From contig NC_066579.1 of assembly GCF_024323335.1 (NCBI RefSeq), positions 236,147,475 to 236,211,474 on the forward strand: a stretch of 64,000 nucleotides of DNA, in the 5' to 3' direction. The notes beneath the pieces were generated by a model. That model worked only from the letters and a program-made list of their open reading frames with translations, was not told the DNA's origin and did no database searches. Positions 57,163 to 64,000 of the stretch are shown one piece after another. The number at the start of each line of letters is the position of its first letter. Within the stretch, counting starts at the first letter, position 1. The DNA is from Lathyrus oleraceus (lineage: Eukaryota > Streptophyta > Magnoliopsida > Fabales > Fabaceae). A program made the translations under genes and the position numbers.

Positions 57163-58611
57163 ATGGAAAGACCAAAAAGGCATACAAAGAAGTACAGCTT
57201 CAAACAGCCCGATGTAAAAGAGTTAAGGAATCTGACATCATATGTATTAGATCCCTTGGGTTTCAAAGCTCGCTATGGGAAGCTTCTACCTCTGCTCACC
57301 ACTCAGGTTGACGAAGGGTTGATGAGTACCTTGGCTCAGTTCTACGATCCGTTGCATCATTGCTTCTTATTTCCGGACTTCCAGTTATTGCCGACTTTGG
57401 AAGAATACTCTCATCTCATTGGGATTCCGATTCTGGATCAAGTGCCGTTCAGTGGCCTAGAGAGTATTCCATCTGCTCGAGAGATTGCAAGTCTGTTGCA
57501 TATAGATGAAGATCTGATTAGAGCTAATCTGACTACCAAAGGCGGAATTCAAGGTTTTCCTTCTGAGTTCCTCATTGCTCAAGCTACCTTTTATGGGAAG
57601 GCCATGAGTGAGGATGCCTTTGAGGCTCTATTTGTGCTGCTCATCTATGGATTGGTGTTGTTTCCCAACTTCGACAAGTTTGTGGACATGAACGCTATTA
57701 GGATCTTCTCAGTTCTTAATCCCGTTCCGACTTTGTTGGGCGATGCCTATGTCTCTTTGCACCTGAGAAATATGAAGAATGGAGGAGTTATTGTCTGCTG
57801 TTTACCCCTGCTGTACAAGTGGTTTATTTCGCACTTGCCGCAGACAGTTGCTTTTAAGGAGAACAAGGGATGTCTACGGTGGTCTCAGAGACTCATGTCT
57901 CTCACCAATGATGATATCACCTGGTATGATCGCGTGTATGATACCGTTCAGATCATCGACTATTGTGGTGAATTCCCTAATGTGCCTCTTCTTGGCACAT
58001 GTGGTGGGATTACCTACAATCCTATTCTTGCACGTCGTCAGCTTGGGTTCCCCCTAAAGGATAAACCTAATAGCATTCTGTTAGAAGGTGTGTTCTTTCA
58101 GGAGGGTAAAGATCCCCAAGGCCTGAAAGCCAGATTTGTCCGCGCTTGGCGCAGTATTCACAAGAAGGGTAGGAACGAGTTGGGTCCAAAGAACTGCATT
58201 GCTTTGGAGCCATACACCTCTTGGGTCAGACAGAGAGCTGCCACTTACTTGATGTCATATGATCATCCGAGACCTACACCGTTGGATGTGGCTGGGCCTT
58301 CAACCCTCCCTACCCAACGTGTAGAGGAGTTGAGAGAAGAAGACCTTTCGCGTGCTTGGATCCGTGAAAGGGAGGAATTGTTGCAGCAGCTCAAGGAGAA
58401 GGACGCTATGATTGAGTTTCTCGAGCACCGAGTGATCGACGATTCGGACGACACTTGGACTTCTCTGCTTCCTCAGTCATCCAAATTCTGGAAGAGTAGG
58501 TATGATCGACTTGCTAAGGAGAAAGCTCATATGGAGGCTGCCTATGAGAGAGAGATCAAGAAGTTGTGCACTTCTCGTCTTCCAGCATCCCGAGCTTCTA
58601 GGGATCCATAG
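57163..58611 (+). CDS. Element E ORF1 protein, intact (482 aa)
   Basis: Intact extra ORF of an Ogre-type element. The ATG at 57163 (MERPKRHTKKYSF) is preferred over 57058 because C shares it and the upstream extension is leader sequence. Residues 1-330 form the globular domain (YDPLHHCFLFPDFQLLPTLE; TTKGGIQGFPSEFL; NPVPTLLGDAYVS; CCLPLLYKWFISHLP; NPILARRQLGFPL). Residues 390-482 are charged and probably coiled coil (WIREREELLQQLKEKDAMIE). I see no signal peptide, membrane span or enzyme motif. It resembles the plant mobile domain-like (DUF7745-type) group from memory; the role is unknown. It is the only unbroken ORF1 here. Confidence 0.88.
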   Translation: MERPKRHTKKYSFKQPDVKELRNLTSYVLDPLGFKARYGKLLPLLTTQVDEGLMSTLAQFYDPLHHCFLFPDFQLLPTLEEYSHLIGIPILDQVPFSGLESIPSAREIASLLHIDEDLIRANLTTKGGIQGFPSEFLIAQATFYGKAMSEDAFEALFVLLIYGLVLFPNFDKFVDMNAIRIFSVLNPVPTLLGDAYVSLHLRNMKNGGVIVCCLPLLYKWFISHLPQTVAFKENKGCLRWSQRLMSLTNDDITWYDRVYDTVQIIDYCGEFPNVPLLGTCGGITYNPILARRQLGFPLKDKPNSILLEGVFFQEGKDPQGLKARFVRAWRSIHKKGRNELGPKNCIALEPYTSWVRQRAATYLMSYDHPRPTPLDVAGPSTLPTQRVEELREEDLSRAWIREREELLQQLKEKDAMIEFLEHRVIDDSDDTWTSLLPQSSKFWKSRYDRLAKEKAHMEAAYEREIKKLCTSRLPASRASRDP

Positions 58612-58905
58612 GATATCATTTACCTTTTCTCTTTGTAATAATTAAAAATGTTGTATTTCTTTGTTTTGATATATTGAATGAAATATTTTCCATGAGCAAT
58701 TAAAATGTTTAAATATTCAAAATATTGCAAATAATACCCTAAGGGTTCCTTGAAAACAAAGCATTTGCACAAGCATTTCATGCATCATTCTTGCATAAAC
58801 AGGTACCCTTTGTTTCTGGTCTTCTTGTCCTAACCTCTGTTCTTCATTTATTTTGAAGACAAGCTGACTCACCGGTATTATACGAGAGTCAACTCTGCAA
58901 GAGTC
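58612..58905 (+). other. Element E ORF1-gag spacer
   Basis: 294 bp AT-rich spacer, alignable with 30639-30956 in C. It ends with TTCATTTATTTTGAAG and an open LTHRYYTRVNSARV stretch before the Gag ATG. Confidence 0.5.
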
Positions 58906-61900
58906 ATGGAGCAATTGGAACAAGAGAACAGAGAATTGAAGGAAGAGGTCGCCAGACTTGGCGCTTTGATGGAGCAACTCCTCGCTGCTCAGAATCAGCC
59001 TGCTCAACAGCCAGCAACTCCTGTTCAGAGGACGGTTATATCCGAAGTAGCTACTTCAACGGTGCCAGTCAGTGCTCATCATCCTAATGATATGCCTCCC
59101 GGTTTTCCTTGGGGGATGCCTCCAGGCTTTATGCCTGATCTGCCAGCTCCAACATTTGCTCAAATGCCGGCATCTAGCCCGGTCCCTGTTCCCGCTCCTC
59201 CTGTCGTGCATACCATGCCTAGGGTAGACGACACCATCTATCACTCTGAGGCATCTGAGGGCTCAGACGTTCATGAGAAGATGGATGCTATGAACGATCA
59301 ATTCCTCGAGCTGAGAAAGGAATTGAGGACCCTCCGTGGTAAAGACCTATTCGGCAAGTCTGCAGCCGAACTCTGCCTAGTTCCCGGTGTCAAGATACCG
59401 ATCAAATTCAAGGTCCCGGACTTTGAAAAATACAAGGGGAACACCTGTCCACTTGCTCACCTGGTCATGTACGCCAGGAAGATGTCAACACAGACTGATA
59501 ATGATCAACTTTTGATCCATTATTTCCAAGATAGTCTGTCTGGTGCCGCACTCAGATGGTACATGAGCCTGGACAGTGCCAACATCCGATCTTTCAATGA
59601 CCTTGGCGAAGCTTTCGTCAAGCAATATAAGTACAACGTCGATATGGCGCCTGACCGAGATCGACTCAGGTCCATGTCACAGAAAGATAAGGAATCGTTC
59701 AAGGAGTACGCCCAGAGATGGCGAGAGCTGGCAGCTCAAATCACTCCACCGCTTGAGGAGAAGGAAATGACCAAGATCTTTCTGAAGACTCTTGGCTCAT
59801 TTTATTATGAGCGGATGGTAGCCAGCGCTCCCTCTGATTTCACCGAGATGGTGAACATGGGGATGCGTCTCGAAGAAGGTGTCCGTGAAGGACGGTTGGC
59901 AAAGGATGATGGTTCTTCTTCTAAACGATATGGAGCGTTTAAGAGGAAAGAAGGCGAAGCACATGCCGTGCAATCTCAGCCTAAACATAGAAGACCCTCT
60001 GTTCAGAGGAAGCTTGCACGTCGTGCCGGTCATCAGCACCAGGTGGCTCATATAGCACCTGTATTCAAAGATAATGCTCAGCAATATCAACATCAACAGT
60101 ATCAGCATCAGCAGCAATATCAACAACCGCAGTACCAACAACAACAGCAACGTCCACAGCAACAGGCTTACCAGCCTCGTGGATGTACAACCAATCAAGC
60201 TAACATGAATTATGATAGGAAGAGGGTCAGCTTCGATCCAATTCCTATGACATATGCAGAGCTTTATCCTTCCTTGTTGGAAAGGAAATTGGTTTCCCCC
60301 AAGGATCCTCCTGCCATTCCTGCAAATCCACAATGGTGGTATAAGCCAGACCAGCATTGTGTCTACCATTCCGGTGCTCCGGGCCATAATGTGGAAAACT
60401 GCTTTCCATTGAAGAATAAGGTTCAAGACCTTATGAGAAGTGGAATCCTGAGTTTTGAGGACTCAAGCCCGAACGTCACCAAAAACCCATTGCCTGCGCA
60501 TGGGAAGTCTGTGAACATGATTCAGGAATGCCTTGGGAAGTACAAGGTTAGATATGTGAGCCATATCAGGCAGTCGTTGGTTGATTTACACCGGATGCTG
60601 TGTCAGTACAGCTATTTGGAGCATAACCACGACAAGTTCCGCGTCTGCTCAGTTAACCGCTTGGGTTGCGACCAGGTCCGCAGAGAGCTTCAGAAGATGT
60701 TGAATGAGGGTACCATTGAGATTCTGCAGAATCGCAATGTTGATGAAGTCGAACCTGAAGTGAATGTCATCTCACCAGTGTTCAAGCTGCCTGAGCCCGT
60801 TGTTATTCGTTACAATAGCAACAAGCCGAAGGTTTCCCCTTCTTTGGTCATTAAACCGGCAGGCCCTGTGCCTTACTCGTCTGATCGAGCTGTACCTTTC
60901 CGGTACAATCCTGTTGTTGTCCAGGATGGAGTCGAAGTGCCTTTGCCTTCCACTTCCGTGACCAATGTAGCTGATGTCAGTGGGTTAACCCGAAGTGGTC
61001 GTGTGTTTTCTGCGCCTGCCAAAGCCCCTGTTGCTTCTGAATCTGTTGAGCGTCCGGTTGGGATCGCCGTGAATGTTCAGAATCCGGCACTTGATGTTGC
61101 CAAACCCTCCTCCTCCGTACAAAGGACTTATGTTTCTTCAGTTGGCCCGAGTGGCATTGTTGATGAAGAATCTGATGAGATGCTGAGACTCATCAGAAAG
61201 AGTGAGTACAATATTGTAGACCAGCTTCTACACACACCATCCAAGATTTCTATTCTTTCTCTGCTGTTGAATTCAGAACCCCATAGGGAGTCTCTGCAGA
61301 AAGTCTTGGATCTGGCGTATGTTGATCATGACGTCACCCTTGAGCAGTTTGATAGTATCGTTGCAAACATTACCGCTTGCAACACTTTGAGCTTTTGTGA
61401 CGCTGATCTCCCTGAGGAGGGAAGAGACCACAACATGGCCTTACATATCTCTATGAACTGCAAATCTGATGCAATGTCCAATGTGCTGGTGGACACTGGA
61501 TCGTCCCTTAATGTATTGCCAAAAACCACACTCTCTCGACTGTCATATCAAGGTCCTCCTATGAGGCAGAGTGGGGTTGTTGTGAAAGCATTTGATGGGT
61601 CGCGCAAGACCGTGATTGGGGAAGTTGATCTCCCAATCAAGATAGGACCAAGTGATTTCCAGGTTACTTTTCAAGTAATGGATATCCACCCATCTTACAG
61701 CTGTCTCTTAGGCAGACCATGGATTCACGAGGCTGGCGCCGTGACATCCACCCTACACCAGAAGCTGAAGTTTGTCAAAAACAAGAAATTGGTTGTAGTA
61801 GGGGGAGAAAAGGCTCTCCTGGTTAGCCATCTGTCTTCTTTCTCGTACATTGACGCAGAGGATGAAGTTGGAACTCAATTCCAAGCTTTATCTATTGATG

Positions 61901-62231
61901 AACCAATCGAGAAGAAGTCTCCTTCATTCACTTCCTACCGTGATGCAAAGCTGGCCATTGAATGTGGTGCAGTTGCTGGATTAGGGAAAGTGCTTGAACT
62001 TGAAGACAACAGATCCCGGGCTGGCATTGGCTACTGTTCTGGGGCATGTAATGAGCAAGGTTTGTTCACAAGTGGAGGATTCATCCATGCTGATCAACCT
62101 GAAGAGGAGGAAGCTGCTGCTATCATTGAAGAAGATACAGAAGACGTGAACAATTTCATCATACCTACCTGGTGGTGTCTGCCACAATTGGGTCGCTGTG
62201 GATATTCCTACGGTCATTCATAAGTCAGCGT
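58906..62231 (+). CDS. Element E Gag-Pro (1105-codon frame)
   Basis: Near-intact Gag-Pro. Residues from ATG 58906: 1-30 coiled coil (LEQENRELKEEVARLGALME), 45-110 Pro/Met-rich, about 165-340 Gag core (VPDFEKYKGNTCPLAHLVMY to GMRLEEGVREGR), 391-425 Gln-rich, knuckle C485, H488, H494, C499, then linker, then protease with DTGS at D863 and SCLLGRPWIHEAGAV. The frame is uninterrupted until a tandem ACCTACCT (62163-62170), where C has one ACCT. This 4-bp duplication diverts the last 18 residues; the original frame would continue to TGA at 62231-62233, which overlaps the splice donor. Gag and protease catalytic parts should be unaffected. Confidence 0.9.
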
Positions 62232-62493
62232 GATTTGTTCACTTTGTTTAAAACCCTTCTCCCATGCCAAAAGGAGAAGTGATGACATTGTTGGCAGCAT
62301 TTAATACAATGATGTTTTCATTCAATTAATGCATTGTTAAACATTTGTTTTTCCATTTGTTTTCACTTTTTGCTTTTGCATGAAATCAGTGATCACAAAA
62401 AACCCTGAAAAACAAAAACAGCTTTTTCATCTGCATAAATGATTTGCTTGTTTAAAATTCAAAAGCTTTTCATTATCCAGAATCATTATGCAG
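62230..62493 (+). other. Element E pro/RT intron
   Basis: 264 bp from GTGATTTG to TTATGCAG, aligned to C's intron. The donor is GTGA rather than GTAA and overlaps TGA. The AATAAA of A, B and C reads AATTAA here (62334). One extra base after the acceptor puts the downstream linker out of frame. Confidence 0.65.
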
Positions 62494-62689
62494 GGATTTC
62501 TAAACCCATTGAACATAATGATCCAACGCCATCTCCCAATCTTGACTTCTTTGTATTTAAGGCAGAGGAAGATGATGTTGAAGGGGATTCCTGATGAGAT
62601 TACCCGCCTTTTTGAGCACCAAAGACGCTCATTCAGCTGTATCATGAGAATCAGCAAAACAGTCAAACTGGGGCATTGCAAATGCAATC
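62494..62689 (+). pseudogene. Element E pol start remnant
   Basis: Only the acidic linker after the intron, readable as PIEHNDPTPSPNLDF...AEEDDVEG and then, after one extra G, IPDEITRLFEH. It stops about where C reads HEEKIIQPHLENL. All RT, RNase H and most integrase coding sequence, about 2.9 kb compared with C, is absent. Confidence 0.8.
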
Positions 62690-62805
62690 AAAAAAAAAAA
62701 AAAAAAAAAAAAAAGGGTGAAAAAGATGAAAAATCAAAAAATCAGGAAAATTTTTTCAAATTTTTTCCAAAAGAAAAAAGAAAAATTATACCCTCAAGTC
62801 CCTAG
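62690..62805 (+). other. A-rich filler replacing pol in element E
   Basis: A run of 25 A at 62690-62714, then GGGTGAAAAAGATG and about 80 bp of A/T-rich sequence, ending CCCTCAAGTCCCTAG before the integrase remnant. It has no counterpart in C. Candidate explanations: filler DNA from end joining, or insertion of a polyadenylated fragment. Confidence 0.7.
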
Positions 62806-63144
62806 TTGACTGATGCTGAATGGATTCAGAGTCGTTACGACCAGTTGAATTTGATAGAAGAGAAGTGATTAACTGCCATGTGCCATGGTCAGTTATATCA
62901 GCAGAGAATGAAGAAAGCATTCGATAAGAAGGTCAAGCCTCGTGTGTTCAGAGAAGGTGACCTTGTGCTCAAGAAAGTTTTGACTTTCGCGCCCGATTCC
63001 AGGGGCAAGTGGACTCCAAACTACGAGGGTCCATATGTTGTTAAGAGAGCCTTTTCAGGCAGAGCTTTGATGCTTACAACAATGGATGGGGAGGATTTCA
63101 CTCGTCCTGTGAATTCAAATGCAGTCAAGAGATACTTTGCCTAG
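62806..63144 (+). pseudogene. Element E integrase C-terminal remnant
   Basis: Last about 110 codons of integrase, starting LTDAEWIQSRYDQLNLIEEK, with TGA at 62867-62869 then ICHGQ-like helix (MCHGQLYQQRMKKAFDKKV) and the SH3-like domain GDLVLKKVLTF and GKWTPNYEGPYVVKRAF. No catalytic residue is present. The stop at 63142-63144 matches the other elements. Confidence 0.87.
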
Positions 63145-64000
63145 AAAAAGTATATGCAAATGAAAAAACAGAATAGCTCGCTAAGTTGAAAACGCGAAAG
63201 GGCGGCTTAGGCAAAAATGAGCGTCTCGGTGGAGAATCCGCAAGGGTAATCCAGGCAAAAATTAGAGACTTGAAAAAAGAGAATATTTGCATCCCGCTAG
63301 ATTGAGTACCTCACTCTGGGGCAATCTAGGCAAAAATTAGGGATTTGGCAAGTAACTGCATCCTGACAAGACTTTCTGTTTTCAGTCGTCATTTCGTCAG
63401 AAGATTCTCGATTCATCGTCAACTGAAGCTTCGGATACATCGAGATTCAAATTGGTAGAGAAAGGATCATTATGTTCAATGCAGCCCTCTTCCAATATAT
63501 ATCACTGATTTCAAATTTGTACAGATCTATGGGGTCTTGCCATTTGCAGGCTACCATTCCATCAAGTCAATTTGAGCTTCTTATCCAGTTATTTGCACTC
63601 TTATTTGTTTCAATTCAACAAATGTTTTGCATGTTTTAAATTGATAAAATGTCATTGTTTTAAACAAATCAAATTTTTCAAAAAAATTTTGTTTTAAATA
63701 AAGTGAACATTCACAAGATGAAAGGATACTCAAGAATATCTCAGTGCTCTCCCGAGGGTGGCATGATTTCCGACAGGTAAGACATTTGTTCATATTCCTG
63801 GTTTGGTGGTATCTTCTTTCTTCAGATCTTTGTTGGGGTTGTTCCTCAAACAAAGTTGTTGGTGGGGTTGTTCCCCAGTATAGTCGCAAGCAGAGTGTTG
63901 TTGAAGACTTTGTTTTCTCCAGCAGCAGTTTTCCCCAACATGGGTGTTTTTCTTGTAGAAGTTTCGGTGGTTGATGGTTTGTCATCTTGGTGCCCCGTCA
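63145..64000 (+). other. Element E 3' UTR to window edge
   Basis: Hairpins after integrase: CTAAG/CTTAG (63181-63185 with 63206-63210); TGGA/TCCA enclosing ATCC-GCAA-GGGT, a GNRA-type loop (about 63230-63253); and an eight-pair CTAGATTG/CAATCTAG (63297-63304 with 63322-63329). A GCAAAAAT-type spacer comes after each. From 63350 the text parallels C's 3' UTR, and CCCCAG-type sequence begins near 63870. The 3' LTR is not reached. Confidence 0.65.

Larger units (their letters stand above)
51475..64000 (+). mobile_element. Element E, Ogre-type, 5' LTR truncated, pol deleted
   Basis: E has a truncated 5' LTR ending at 56148, an unmutated PBS, an intact ORF1 and a nearly intact Gag-Pro frame. Pol is then lost: only the first part after the intron and the last about 110 codons of integrase remain, separated by A-rich sequence. 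The 3' UTR runs past the window edge, so its 3' LTR is not seen. E is closest to C, as ORF1 and Gag-Pro align along their whole length. It could supply Gag-Pro but not reverse transcriptase or integrase. Confidence 0.85.

Overview
The window is plant nuclear repeat DNA, almost certainly from a large-genome legume (probably tribe Fabeae: pea, vetch, lentil or grass-pea group). I found no host gene, tRNA, rRNA or CRISPR array. Nearly every base belongs to five Ty3/gypsy LTR retrotransposons of the Tat/Ogre type, called A to E here. The diagnostic traits are visible: LTRs of 2.3 to 5 kb, a primer-binding site like TGGCGACTCTGCTGGGGA, an extra ORF1 before gag, an intron between protease and reverse transcriptase, a second RNase H before integrase, and long repeat-rich 3' UTRs. 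The species assignment is inference. LAYOUT. A: internal-deletion element, gag/pro remnant 1-1308, intron 1309-1580, broken pol 1581-3687, 3' UTR with hairpins and a 39-bp tandem array, 3' LTR 7597-12523. B: 5' LTR remnant 12524-14203, PBS, ORF1, gag, pro, intron, RT, RNase H, intact-frame integrase to 24289, 3' UTR with a hairpin minisatellite, 3' LTR 26587-28884. C: leader from 28885, ORF1, gag-pro, intron, pol to 37907, 3' UTR, 3' LTR 40799-45734. D: 45-bp LTR stub 45735-45779, PBS, decayed ORF1, gag and start of pro to 51371, then truncation. E: LTR remnant to 56148, PBS, intact ORF1 (482 aa), near-intact Gag-Pro (1105 aa), intron, pol reduced to its two ends around an A-rich filler, integrase tail to 63144, 3' UTR to the window end. 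The junctions fit four-level nesting: A sits in B's 5' LTR, B in C's leader, C in D's 5' LTR. The missing left halves should lie upstream of the window. D and E abut at a rearranged junction. HOW IT WORKS. Each full element would be transcribed from its LTR, primed from the PBS, and translated as ORF1 and Gag-Pro. Pol is reached by splicing a phase-2 intron whose donor overlaps the Gag-Pro stop codon. None of the copies here looks autonomous: B, C and D carry nonsense codons or frameshifts, and A and E lack most of pol. THE MOST INTERESTING SIGNAL is in untranslated regions: several families of short hairpins keep their pairing while the paired bases change (in the LTR R/U5 region, just after integrase, in the 3' UTR arrays, and in the leader). 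This suggests conserved RNA structure. All pairings were found by eye and need computational testing.
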